The translations under genes were made by a program, and so were the position numbers. From Theobroma cacao (lineage: Eukaryota > Streptophyta > Magnoliopsida > Malvales > Malvaceae), in contig NC_030858.1 of NCBI RefSeq assembly GCF_000208745.1, positions 1,010,597 to 1,074,596 on the forward strand: a DNA stretch of 64,000 nt, in the 5' to 3' direction. The notes beneath the pieces are model-generated. The model saw only the letters and a list, made by a program, of their open reading frames with translations. It searched no databases and was not told the DNA's origin. This document shows positions 47,048-59,156 of this stretch, piece by piece; the stretch's first letter is position 1, and each line of letters starts with the position of its first letter.

Positions 47048-49674
47048 GGGAGGAGGAAGAAGAAGTGAAGGAAAACTTTGGGCTTTGGGAGCAAAGATGA
47101 ATACCCCAAGACAAATGCCAGACGCTATTAAAAAGAAACACCCAAAGCCTTAGATTTTCTCCTAGAGGGAGAAGAAATTGGAGACTTAATCAAAAAGGTT
47201 AAGTGGTGAACACTAGGAACTAAGATGGACAAATTCTATGCATGCAAATGAGCAAAAAGGATGAAATCGATGACATAAGAAAATCCAAAGTCTAACTTGA
47301 TTAGGCCACGAACTTTTCCTTTTTGAGGATTGATGTCTCTTATTGAACTGTCATTAAGTAATATTTGACAGCTCAGTGAATAAAGAAGTAGTCGTTGGTT
47401 CCTGTTAGCATTTGCCGGCCAATTCCAGCTCCAGCTCACTCACTGGTAGCCTGTGTGGCTCCAGCTGCCGTCTTGACCGTTAAAAGGGTCCAAAAGTGGC
47501 TCTAAATCTTCAAAAAAATATATCACATTAAACATTTAATATTTGTCCATGTTTACCTACAAATGAAATTAGATAAATACTAATAATAATTAGTAGAATA
47601 TTCTCTACGTGAATGCCACTAATGCTCTCCGTGTTTTGCTAGACATGAACCTAATTCCGCTATGGACAGGTTATGGGCGGTAGGAATTAGGGCCGGTAGC
47701 CCCAAATAAGGGCTTGCTTCAGAGGGCCCAGTGTCCATGTGCCACATTAATAATGATGGAAGTATTTCAAAATCTTATCCCAACCATAAAACGTATGTAT
47801 TTTTAATTTAAAAAGTTAAATTCGAATTCACTTTTTTATAAAACCATCATATCTTAACAAATAAACTTTAAGTAATCACGAAACTTCGATTTAATCATTT
47901 ATGAGTACAATTTTAACATGATCGGGACATTTCCTCGTATGTCACTAGTTTATTAGGAAACAAGAAAACAAATTAAAATTTGGTTTTTGCAAGAAACTTC
48001 GAACAAATATCTCTGGCACTTTAGGAACTTTGGTTACCAATTAATTAGCCAGTTTGCTTAAAGACTACTTTATAACCAAAGCAGACCATACTACAACCTT
48101 AATTTACACGACTAAAGCTAATCATGGGGTTGAGTCCAAAAACAATTGGAAATTTGTCCCAATCCTTTGCTATCATTGTCCTTTAAGCCATTGAATGTAA
48201 GGTCATTAAATGGCAGTCATTAAGAGATGTTTTGGCAAGAAACATGGCCAACATTTCTTTGTCTGTAAGCTAAGATTGCAGCTTCCTTTCTATCGTGAAT
48301 GCTTCCAAATGTCAGTCCCCAAACCCAGTTGTAAGGTGGGAAATTTCAGAAAGATCAATCGACTTGTGGCTTATTCTCCCCTTCTGGTCGGAAATTGCTC
48401 GTACAAATTTCCGAATGCAGTTTCCAGGAAAATGACTGAAAGGTGGAAAGCAGGACCCGGTTTTTAACCGTCTAACGACGTTTGTCCTTTTCCTAGTGGT
48501 GTCGGCACTTCCAAAGTTAAGTTTGTCGCTAAATGTTGTTCCAATCCAACGGTTTTGTCTGTTTTTTTTTTTTGTGCAGTGGGGTATTACAAAAGGTTGG
48601 CTAAAGGCTAAAATATTTGTTTGGTGAATCTCAAAATCCCAAAGGCTAACTTACAAAGATACTAGAATATACAAATCTATATAAATATAAGAGTTAGGTT
48701 TAAGTAAATTATTGTTATTTTTCTAATATAAGAAGTCAATATCCAAATGTAAACCCCAAAATTCTCTTAATTTGCCTAATTTTAACAATTAAAAGAAAAA
48801 CTATGCAAAAAATTTAGGAGGAAAAAGAAAATTGAAATATATAAACACCACAAAATGGTCAAACATGTATATAATATGTAATATTCTGCTTGTCTCTAAA
48901 TGCTTGTTTTTTTAAATATTTATGAGGATTAAGACAAAAATTTTGTTTTTAATGTATTTTATATTAAAGTTTGAAATTTTTTGTAATATAAATATTTAAT
49001 GTTTTTAATATGAAAAAGTAAAAAAAATCATGAAAATAAATTTGAAATATTAAAAAAGTAAGAATATTAGATGAGGTTTATATTGAAGTTTTAAAAAAAT
49101 GACTTTATTTTGAAAAACTCGAAAACAAAATATGAAGAAAAGAGTCTAAAAATAAAAGAAAAAATGTTTTAAAATATTTTTAAAAAAAAACGAAAGGAGT
49201 CTATCTATAATAATGTAACCAAATTTAACTAGCTGTTATTTTCAAATCAATTAAATAACAAATATTAGATCCTATTCTTGAGTGAATTACATAAAAAAAA
49301 AGCAAAGAACAAGAAAATAGTACTAGTAGAGATTGAGTAAAGGTTAGTAAAAACAAGAAAAACCCAAAATATATCTCAAATTCAAATTCTGGTATTATTG
49401 CCCATTCAAGAATGGGCAACATTGATTTACTTTTTCCGGTACAAACTCAAAAGAAAAGAAAAGGAGAGAAAAGAAAAAGAAGTACGTGCATTTTTTTGGA
49501 GGATTTGAGAAAAACCTCAGATATCTCACAATTTCTCTACTTTTAAAAGCTGTACATTAACTTGCAGGGATGAATTTATTAACCCTAACGTTAATCAACC
49601 TCCGGGAAAGGTCACCGTTAATAATGGAAACAAACCAATCCTAATTTAATTAATTACACCGCCTTTTTTTTTTA
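47048..49674. other. Spacer between the two stress-protein paralogues
   Basis: The left 200-400 bases would be the promoter of gene A, and the right 100-150 bases the 3' UTR of gene B. Between them, 47500-48600 is mixed-composition DNA with an 85-codon plus-strand frame (48210-48467) of no recognisable family. The stretch 48890-49205 is AT-rich and ends in a MITE-like motif. No third paralogue or fragment was seen. Confidence 0.5.
48890..49205. mobile_element. MITE-like AT-rich element
   Basis: A block of AT-rich filler (TTTTAATGTATTTTATATTAAA and similar words) ends with ACGAAAGGAGTCTATC. The reverse complement, GATAGACTCCTTTCGT, resembles the TACTCCATTCGT head of the block at 34628. The other end is not clear, so boundaries and identity are tentative. 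Confidence 0.3.
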
Positions 49675-50085
49675 TCAACTATACGCAAAGACCTCCCTCC
49701 TGACCGACACCGGCGTCGCCGCTAAAGACTTGACGGCTGACGTTCGGCCCGGCGTGGCGGGAAGCCTCGAAGTGAAGTTGATAAAGGGAAGCTCGTCGGC
49801 TCGGCTCGACTCGTCCTCGAAATTCAGCGCGTAACTCATGGGGTCGTAACTGAAATCCGACGAGGAGCTGTAGTGCTTGCGCCCTCCCTTCCCGATCCTG
49901 GCGATGAGGTACTTGCACTTGTCCTTTATTACACGAGGCGATCTCGGCGTCCTTCCCTTCATCTCCTCCGACGGCTCCACGGCGGCGCCTATATACGGCG
50001 TCGTTCGGAAGCAGCAGATTGAGGATTTCAACTTCTCCTTGACTCTCTCTGTTGGCGATGAGAAACTGAAGCTTTCGTTGTACAT
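49675..50085 (-). CDS. Plant 'stress induced protein' family member B, 136 residues
   Basis: This intronless frame starts MYNESFSFSSPTERVKEKLK and ends in TGA at 49675. The core FSYDPMSYALNFEDE, followed by FINFTSRLPATP, aligns with FQYDPQSYELNFDEG and FPGFSARFAAP in gene A. The preceding basic segments (KCKYLIARIGKGGRKH in B, RWKNFIRRF in A) also match in position. The C-terminus ends RREVFAYS. A TATA-like element lies upstream on the minus strand (about 50187-50203). Function is unknown. The shared orientation and core indicate an old tandem duplication, since outside the core the two proteins have diverged strongly. Confidence 0.82.
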   Translation of the reverse strand: MYNESFSFSSPTERVKEKLKSSICCFRTTPYIGAAVEPSEEMKGRTPRSPRVIKDKCKYLIARIGKGGRKHYSSSSDFSYDPMSYALNFEDESSRADELPFINFTSRLPATPGRTSAVKSLAATPVSVRREVFAYS

Positions 50086-51350
50086 TCTGGTTTCCGATCA
50101 ACAAGAACCAAGATCTGTTTCTTTCTTTTTCTTGTGATTTGATTTTCGAGACGCTGATGGGAGAGAGGAGCAAGGGGGAACTGGAAAAATATATATGTAT
50201 AGGTTGAGGGAAAAGCTGAATGAAAAAGAGTTGGATAAGGACGCGAGTTTGGCGGGCGAGTACATACAAATCCGGTGAGCTGGAGAGTGGCGATAAAACC
50301 GTGGGAGGTACGTGGCAAGTGGTTTTTGTGTTGAACCCGCGTGAGATTTTTCTGGGGTAATTCAGTAATTAAGTAATATACAAATAAGCAGATTATTTCT
50401 TAAGAACATTACCTAATTCGTTTCAATGTCCAAACTGCTTGATCTATCTAAACCAGGATGTAAATTTGCTTAGTTTTTTAGTTTAAAGAGTCATGAAATT
50501 TTTTTCCCTTTAACTTGGAGAAATTAATAGTGCTTAATTTATATTTCTACTTAAAAAATAGTATTAATTCTGTAATTGTATTGGCGACTTATAACAATTA
50601 CATTAATAATTAATATAGAGCTATATTATATGATGATTAATTAGAATTGACCACTAATCACATGTCATGCTATTAAGAGTAGCCTAAAAATAAATGAGTT
50701 AACGTCCAAAAGTGCATACGTGTCCTTAAAGAATGGTGGGTTAAGATTGATAATGAAAATATTCATACTGAAATTCGATTGTAGAATTAAATATTAATAT
50801 AACTCAGAATATTGAATTTATTCAATTAAAAATATTAATTAATTTTATTTAAACAATTTGAATAATGTCGTAATTACCGGTTAGTCAGCACATGCTTTAG
50901 TTTTAGTAGAGAGTAAACAAGTGGTAGAATGAGAGTGTGAGCTTGGTGGTTTTATTTTTCTAAAAGCAGTCAACATAGTAGGCGTAGGCAGCAGTAGCTG
51001 CTTTTGACTATTATTATTATTATTTTATTAGTAACGTAGGCAATGCGTGGATTCAGATAAGGATGCATTGCATTCTGCATGGATCACGTCGGAAAAGCGA
51101 AAGGTGAATTGGATTCGGGCTTTTTTCGATTTCGGTATTGCTTTTTAGGATCACGGGTCGAGAAGAGAAACGTGGCAGCATCCGTCCATCGTCGCTAACA
51201 GTGCTTGAGGTTCTGTGCATCAAGGTAACGAGACGCCCGCCGCCCGACGCAGCCGGTGGGCCATATCCTCCTCTTTCTTTGTTTTGTGCGCGCTGATCAT
51301 GGAAGCTATGGGATATTCCATAGCACAGGAGATTCGCGCCCACTAAGAAA

Positions 51351-51353
<3 letters not shown>

Positions 51354-51380
<27 letters not shown>
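51354..51380. repeat. (AT)n microsatellite
   Basis: About thirteen uninterrupted AT units. Confidence 0.9.
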
Positions 51381-51381
<1 letters not shown>

Positions 51382-52157
51382 AGTATTATGGAATACTTAA
51401 AAAAAAAGAAAAAGAAAAAAATGGTTTTTGGGCAAGAAAGATAATAAGAAAAAGAAGAATGATTTTTTTTCCTTTCTTGATTTGTCTTTCTCTTTTTCAA
51501 ATATTTTATTAAAATAAACTATAATTTAGAAAATTAATTACATTAAATATAAAAAAAATCAATTAATTTATAATTTTTAAAAAATTACAACTGTCACAGC
51601 ACAATGAGATAAAATCATAAGAGGATTGAAGAAAGACATCTTAAAAAGTGAAATAATTTGACCCAAAAAAAAAAGTGAAATAATCCAAATTGAAGTATGT
51701 GATTTAGTCGGTTCGATTATATGATTTTAATAATATTTTTCCAAAAAATATAGATAAAATTATCCATCTTTATAGTTTTTTTCTTATATATAAGATAAAA
51801 TAAAACTCAACTATAGTATTCTAGGTCAAGTAATGCCTAAGGAGCTTGAAAATAAAATTGAATTAATGCTAGATGTGGGAAATCATATATATGTAATTCT
51901 AAAGGTAGATTATCATGGTGGGTGGCTAGTGGCATACTAATTCGTCTCACAATGAACATGAGATATGGGCAATCCCATATAATTTTGGCATTGGAATCTA
52001 ACTGAATATGACTTTGACAATTTTTGGATAGCAAGGAGAAAGTTTGATTCCACTCGAACTTTCTTATAACTTTTGTGCCAACAAAGTTTCAATCCCTAGT
52101 ATAAATCCCGTAGCTTTGCTGTTAAGGCAAAGGAGATGCTAACTTATAAGTTCAAGT

Positions 52158-52590
52158 GAGCCTTTGGGACGTGGTTGCCTTCTTTAGAATAAGTTAAGAT
52201 TTTGTTATGATTTTTGTGTTTTTGGAGGTCATGCCTTTTTTCCATAATTTTCTTCTATTTTTTAGAATATTCACTTACTTTCTTTTTTGGTTAAAGGAAG
52301 AATTTGGATAAAGATAGAGAGGATGGGTGAAGAAAGAAGAGAGAGGAGGGATCATGCTCTGTGGCATGGTGAATTGAGCCTTTGGGACATGGTTGTCTTT
52401 TTTGAAAAAGTTAAGGTTTTTTCATGATTTTTGTGTTTTTGGAGGTTATGGTATTTCTATTTTTTATGGTTTCATAATTTTATTCTCTTTATTGGAATAT
52501 TCTCTTATTTTCTTTTTTGGTTATGAGGAGAATTTGGAGAAATAAGGAGAAAATGGGGTGCAGAGAGAGGAGAGATCAAGCATGGGAGAG
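52158..52590. repeat. Tandem duplication, unit about 218 bases
   Basis: GAGCCTTTGGGAC(G/A)TGGTTG opens both copies, at 52158 and 52376. Both continue through matching landmarks: ATGATTTTTGTGTTTTTGGAGGT, CATAATTTT, TTTTCTTTTTTGGTTA, then AGAGAGGAG. Copies differ by perhaps one base in seven. No coding frame runs through. Confidence 0.75.
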
Positions 52591-52839
52591 AGTTAAAGAG
52601 TACAAACAAAGAGAAGAAAAAAAAAATATATATATATATAAATTTATGAATTTTTTAATTGATTGAACAGATTCTCTGTTATTTTTCTCTTTTCTTCTCT
52701 TAGCTTATTTCTTTGCCCATTGTTTTATCTTTTAATTTTTTATTTTATTTATTTAATTTTAATTTATGAAAGTAGTTTAAAAATAATAAGAATAAATAAT
52801 AAATAATTAAATATTAATTTTATAATTTTGTGTTTATCC

Positions 52840-53055
52840 CATTTTTATTATTTTTTTTATAATGTTTTTACTTCCCTACAGAAACCGAAAACTTTGATAT
52901 GTAAGTTCCTAATTTTGCTTTCTTTTTATCTCATTTGATTTGTTTATTTAAATTTTTATTATTTTTGTTTTTATAATGTTATTTATTCCATACATAAATC
53001 ATAAACTTTTCAAGTAAGTTTTTAAATTTTTCTTTTTTTTTTATCTTATTTGATT
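52840..53055. repeat. Tandem duplication, unit about 113 bases
   Basis: Both copies contain TTTTTATTATTTTT, TTATAATGTT, CC(C/A)TACA, then AAACTTT, AAGTT, and end TCTTATTTGATT or TCTCATTTGATT. The first copy ends about 52939 and the second about 53052. It lies in the same block as the 218-base duplication. Confidence 0.6.
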
Positions 53056-53447
53056 AAATGTGTGATTATATTCCTCAATTGTAGATAACGATATACTTGA
53101 ACCTTTGTGATATTGAGTTTAGGTTTTTTTTTTTATTATTCTTTCATAGTTTTATAGAGAATGGAATGCTTATTATCATTATTAAGAAAGAAGCTCATAG
53201 AGACCAAATGTTGAAATCGTTAAAATTTTAATAAATTATAATGTATTTTATGTGTTCCTCAATTGTATATTACAGTCTACATTCACAACTTTTAAAATAG
53301 ATTACCACTTAAATATTTATGCAACTTTTGATCGTTTCTATACACATTGCAGTTGATAAATAGTTTTATGATTGTGATTAATTATGTGAAGTGAGCACCA
53401 TATGATTATAGATATATTTGAATAAATATTATTTTACTTATGTCACA

Positions 53448-53475
53448 CTAGTGCATTGCACTGGTATATTCTAGT
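53448..53475 (+). mobile_element. Helitron-like 3' terminus
   Basis: A stem (CTAGTGC at 53448-53454 with GCACTGG at 53458-53464, three-base loop) is followed after six bases by CTAG at 53471-53474 and then T. Helitrons end in a short hairpin followed within about 10-12 bases by CTRR, inserted before T, so the match is good. The 5' end (expected TC after A) was not located. No Rep/helicase coding sequence is present, so any element would be non-autonomous. Confidence 0.5.
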
Positions 53476-54086
53476 TATTAATAAAAAAAACTATCTTTAT
53501 ATTGTAATTACTGATAAATTCAACTTACAAAGATATTGTTATTAAAAATATTAAAAATAATATTTAAAGAATATATTATTAATAATTTATTTAATTGGCT
53601 GGTTTGATTGTAAATTTTAAATATCAAAACTAATCGAATAAACTGAAAAAATCAATTCTCTTAACTATCTAAATTTGAAATCGAAGAATTTCATTCACAT
53701 GCAACAATGTGTGATTATTTAAAGTTAAAGGTGTGCTTCGTCAAAAGAAAATAAAATGATGGTGTGCTGATCTGCTTTGGAGTTCTGAAAGGCCAAAGTC
53801 GGTAGGATCGGCCCCAAACAGAATCGAGGTCCAAAATGGAGGAACAAGGCAAAGGCCCTCTTTTCACATGAGATTCTCTCATATTTTAGTTCAATTCTAA
53901 AAATGGACACTGGATTCAGTCATTTGGATCCCCTACCGACAATGGCCATATTTTTCTTTGAGCTTCAAACCCGGCCCAACTCAATGTGAAATTTCATAAA
54001 GTGCAACCGGGAAAGTTAGACGCCTCTGGACACTCCTCTGAATCAGTAACTAAGTCTGAATCTCCGTTCTCCATCGGTCAGCTTCC

Positions 54087-57000
54087 ATGGTAAGTTTCTC
54101 TGTAGCTATTGTTTTCTCTAATGGTGATTCCCTGAACTCTCTGTATTTATCTGTTTTATCTTTCCTTTACTTGTGACAGGAACCAGAGTCGCAGCAGCCG
54201 GAGCAGTCAGTATCTCTCCAGGACTGCTTGAAGCTACTAAAGGGCGAGAGAGACGAGCAACGACTCGCTGGCCTGCTTCTCGTGACCAAATTCTGTAAAG
54301 GCGACGACCTCGCTTCGCTTAGGACTATCTACGACGCCGTTGGACCTCGCTTTTTGGACCGCCTCTTAAAGACCGGTATTTGTGCTCGTCTTACGTTGCG
54401 ATTCTAATTTATACTTAATTTACATTTTTTTTTTCAATCGAAAGAACTTATTTTTTTGGGGGTGTAAGGGTTGGGCAAAGGTGTGGTGAGTAGCGGCAGC
54501 GGTGAAAACCGGGAGGCATACTTGCAGCTGTCAGTTACGGTTCTTTCTGCATTTTGTCGGGTTACAGACATTGCTTCTTCGGAAGAAATGGTTTCGAAGA
54601 TTGCGATCATTGTTGAAGTAATGTCAAAGGGGTAAGCTTTTTACCCTTACTTCTTTTCAATTCAAATTGATATATTTAGAAACAAGCGTGGGTTTAACTT
54701 TTGGTTTTCAATTTGTTTCTTCTAGTTAGTTACTTTTTTATATTTCAGAACAGAACCAATCCATTGCTGTATTCTTTGTCACCCTAATCATTTTCTTTTT
54801 GTTGAATGCAGAGCAGGCTCGAATGTGCTGGAAGAATGCTATGAGTTTTTATACTTGGTGTCAGCCGCTTCCGAGGATGGAGTTACGGCACTGTATGAGT
54901 CTGGAGGGATGAAGTTACTCGCTTGTCAAATGTCCACTCTGCCAGATGGTAGCTAATCTTATACGATTTCTAGATTTCAACACTTGCAGGATCCTTATAT
55001 TATGCAGTCTAAATTATGTAAAGTAGTAAGCTTTTAGGTTCGGATAGAATTTGTTGTTCTCTATTGTGTCTCTGTGTGACTAACTCTTTGGGGACAAAAG
55101 ATATTTAGTTATGTGGTGGTTATGAATTTGCTAGTCGAGCTATGCTGTGTATGCAGAGAAGTGATAGTATGTGAACTTGTTGCAGGGTCTCATTTGATGG
55201 AACTTGCCATGAAGCTTGTGCAATTGATGCTAAGGAAGCTGTCTCTAGGCATCATTAACAATGACCATCTCTCAGAGCTGTCAATCATTGTAAGTCTAGT
55301 TCTTCTGTAGCCATTAAATTTCTGTTTCTCAATTTTTAATTCATAAAGATTAAATTTCAATAGATCTCATCATTTCCCTTTTAATTTAGGTGGCCATAAT
55401 AGCAAGACAATTTGCTTTCCTACAAAATGCCATGAAGTTTGAAGCACTTCACTTACTGTCTGCCATCTTCTCTTCAGAACATACAGTATGCCTTTTGCCC
55501 ACAAGATGGCTGTCATTCTAGAAAGTTATTTGCTTTGGTTGGTTAATTCTTAGTAATCATCTTAATCATTAACATCTCCCAAAATTATGTCGTTCAGTTT
55601 CACTAAAGCAGTGGGCACATTATCTATTAATTTATGGCTGAGGTAGAAACTCAATTTGGTATTGTCAGTCTTGGATTTTGTTTTGAAACATTTACAATTA
55701 TTTCTAAAAATATCCTAAACTGGCGCATAAGAAATATTTGCAGTACTTGGAATGTTGGACACTTCTTATAATCTGAACGCTTAATATCTTTCTTGCGTCT
55801 GGAAATACACCTTCATTGAATTCTTTAATCTTTCACATGCCATGTTCTTTTCCCTTTTTTCTTTTAATTCTTGAAATTACCAGGATCAATCTTCAATCTT
55901 GATATTCGTGTGCCTTGACATGAAGGCTTTATGCTGCATACTAGACTAACTTTAGAACTGATGAGATTTTCACTTGATACTTTTAGACATTACTTCATGA
56001 TGCTTTCCGTGTAATGCCAAATCAGAACTGGTCAAACCATATACGTGATGGTGTTGCAGCAATTTTACAGAACCGTGTAGGTATGTTGAACTGAATTGTT
56101 AAATCTTACTTACAGTTCATCTAATTCATACAAGAATCAGTGTTTAAATTGCATGATGTGCTCGTCTTTGTAAGCTCCCATCTTCCTGTGTACAAAACTT
56201 TCAGTTTTAATATTGAAGCATACTGACGTTTATGTTTTTGATTTTTGAACGCTAGCACCTGCTGAAAAATTCGAGGCCCTTATAGTGGCTGAATCCATGG
56301 TATCTATAATGGGTGAGGGTTGGCTTGTTGGCCAGATAAACTTGCCTAACGTACACGACCCTATTCCGGCTGACAGGCAAGTGATGCTTGTTGAATTTTT
56401 GTGGTTCTGCTCAGGCTCCTTTCATTGACCGTGTTACATGATTCATTATTTTTAGATTTATCTCTTCAGGTGTCTATTGCTTGTCTTAGAGTCATCAAGG
56501 GTTGAAGTTTCTGTTTTGCTGAATGAGCTAGCCTACGCAAAATATGAAGCTTCTGGGAGTTCTTCTTCAACAGCCGAAACTATTATTTTGAAGCAACAGA
56601 AAGTGACAATTGTCTTTTCTTTGGTGGAGAAGATAATAAAATTAATATCAAACATTGGTGAAAGTGAAGGTACTTTCATAATTACTAGTTTTACTAACCT
56701 GTGCTAAATTGCTTATTGATCCTTTTTTTTTTGCTACCTTTTGAAACAAACATGATCTACATAACTTTATGACTATATTTATATTTGGTTTTTGTTCAGT
56801 TTATTGCAGGGGAACTCTTTAGTTTTCAGTATGCATTTGAATCCAGTTTATTTAAAAAATTTAATATTCTTCAGTAAACTCAATTTCAGGGCACGATTTT
56901 GATGAAAGTACTTTCACAAAGGTGATCAAGGGGCTTAATGAGACAATTGGTGTGGTTCTAGAGTATCTACAAGATGCAAAGGTATGGTTAGAAATATGGT

Positions 57001-59156
57001 ATTAAATATTTATTCTTCACCTCTTTTATTCACGGTCATAATTCTGCAGGAACATGGGCAAAAAAGAGGAAATGATCTTCTTGCTTCAGTACGTCTTGTT
57101 GGGAGGTATGTTTGATGCCATCTCATTTAAGTATTTAATGCCATTTTTTAGGATATATGCAGGCTTACATGAACAATATCAAGCAGTGGGCGTTAACTTT
57201 CCACCAAGTGTGAATTTTTCAGTGAGCTGATATTTGTGTTTGTTTCAGCTATCTTGCAGAAACACCCATTGCATGCAAAGAGAAAATCAGGGAACTGTTG
57301 GGCTATATGCTTTCAGTTGAAGGTGAAGATGAATCAAGGTATGGCAAGTTAACTTTGTAGTTCTTCGATGAACTGATACCTATACCTTTTGTTTTGGTTA
57401 TTGTAGTTCGAGACTAACTTCGCCAAATATTTTTGTTAATTAACTCTGTTACAGCCCATTTTACTCTGAATGCTTTCTGCTTCCAATGTTGTGCCAAATG
57501 ACAATGAAGATTGAAGGATGCAAACTTCTGGCTTCTTCTGGAGGGTATAAAGCTGTAAGTGTAACTTAATTGAAAGCAGCCTTGTTAACTTTTATTACCA
57601 ATGCAACTCTATGGTGTCTCGGTAAATATATCTTGCCTATCCTTCCGATACACATGCACATCTATATATACATTTAAAATATGTGCATCTCTTTGTATGC
57701 TTTTCAAGAACCATTTAATAGATGCTACGAAAGTGACATTTCAAATGAATTGTGATTCTATACATACTATATTCCTCTTATATGATATTTTATTTAATAT
57801 TAAGCTGTTATCAATCCAATAAACAGATGCTTGTTTATATATACATAATTCAATGCCTGTGTTCCATATGTACTTCATAGTTGCTAGGCACTATGTTACA
57901 GTACATACATAATATATGAAGGTTTCTATGTGCACTAATATGTTGTCATACCCTAGTGTAATTTGTTGTACTGAGCTATAGCTTTTTACTGTTATGTGAA
58001 AATATTGGTGTCATTGCAGGTTGTGGACTGCCTTATAAAGTTGATTGGACAAAACAGACATGGTGTAGAGGATAATGGTTGCATTTTCTTGGCTTGTGAT
58101 ACAATCATGAATTTTCTTTTAAAGGTGGTGATTTTTATCATATTGTAATAAAATACTAGTTATTTGTGTAATGTATTAACTTCATTTTTTTTTTATCAAC
58201 AGAGAGAGCAATTTTGCTTTCCAGAGGATGAATCAACGTTTTTTAATCTTTTGAAAGCATTGGCAATTTGGACAGGTACTGTTTCAGTCATTAATTGGAG
58301 CCAAATTTCATTTGAATGAATTGTTTATGTTGCATGATTAAATGTTTTAGAGTTACAAAAGCAGGTTGAATTGATTCTTGACAAAATGTTATCTCATTGG
58401 AACTACTAGGGAAAGCGCTAACTTATAAGATTAGATTACAGAGTGAACCATTTGTGGAGTAACATTCATGCAATCACTTTGTCTTATCTTTACATTTCAG
58501 TGTAGAATTTTCATGGAATAGCATTCAATGTTATTTCATCTAACTTGTGCTCTAACTTTCCCTCTGTGTTCAAATGCTTAGTCTAAGCATGTGTACATCA
58601 TAAATGTTTCCTGAATTTGGTTGCAGAGAACACTAATGACCTATCTGTTCTTATGATGGCTTCAAGTATTTGTGCACTGGTATTTGATTTTACATCTGAA
58701 GAAGCTCTTTTGAATCATCCTGATCTTAGTAGCAGCTGTCTTAATAGTCTGTCACGGCTCATTGCAAGAAGTTTGGCTTCATGGGGGCAGGTAAATGCTG
58801 ATGCTATGTGTGTATATGCATGTTATTTGCTAGTTTTTTTTTTTTTTGTTTCATAAATTGTGGGACTAAAACTTGGATGTCTCTTCATTGTAGGATATGT
58901 CTGATGTTGTTAAAGGAGAGATGGACCTTTTAGAGATTGTTACTGCAGGTTTGTTTCTTCTGATAGTTTCCGTATTTAAGTAGCTTTAACTATTCTTGTT
59001 GCAATACAGAGATCCCAATTTTTAATTGTTAACAGTGTAATTACTTTAAGATCTTTTCTGAACTGGCTTTATGACATGCTGCCTTTTGATCCTGATGCAG
59101 GATATTCTCGATGGGCAAATCGATTCCCTCGCATACGAAATGCAGTTGAGAGATAA
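54087..59156 (+). CDS. Neurochondrin family protein
   Basis: Eighteen coding exons join in frame: 54087-54089, 54180-54375, 54469-54631, 54812-54948, 55186-55289, 55390-55485, 55987-56080, 56256-56376, 56470-56669, 56890-56981, 57050-57105, 57249-57338, 57455-57554, 58020-58124, 58203-58275, 58627-58790, 58894-58948 and 59101-59156. The product is 634 residues, close to the Arabidopsis neurochondrin-like protein. It is an all-helical armadillo-like protein from the N-terminal SLQDCLKLLKGERDEQRLAG onward. Family blocks include DNRxAYLQLSVTVLSAFCR-like sequence, PIPADRCLLLVLESSRVEVS and ENTNDLSVLMMASSICALVF. Its function in plants is not established; the animal protein is a cytoplasmic signalling regulator. 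The first coding exon supplies only the ATG, and intron 8 uses a GC donor (AG|GCAAGT at 56377). Confidence 0.92.

Larger units (their letters stand above)
50086..54086. other. Intergenic region with a Helitron-like, duplication-rich block
   Basis: The promoter of stress-protein gene B lies in the first 300 bases. A GC-balanced island at 51040-51340 has an open minus-strand frame with no recognisable product. The (AT)13 microsatellite is at 51354-51380. From 52158 to 53475 the DNA is made of nested tandem duplications and ends in a hairpin plus CTAGT. The last 200 bases (53900-54086) are the GC-balanced leader of the neurochondrin gene. Confidence 0.5.

Noticed and set aside
46740..47153. 137-codon plus-strand frame over stress-protein gene A
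   Set aside because: Antisense shadow; the minus strand carries the family core.
58190..58210. Apparent loss of a splice acceptor at neurochondrin exon 15
   Set aside because: The junction lies in an AG dinucleotide repeat that is easy to miscount. With the full line length, the acceptor AACAG|AGAGAGCAA is intact and exon 15 stays in frame.
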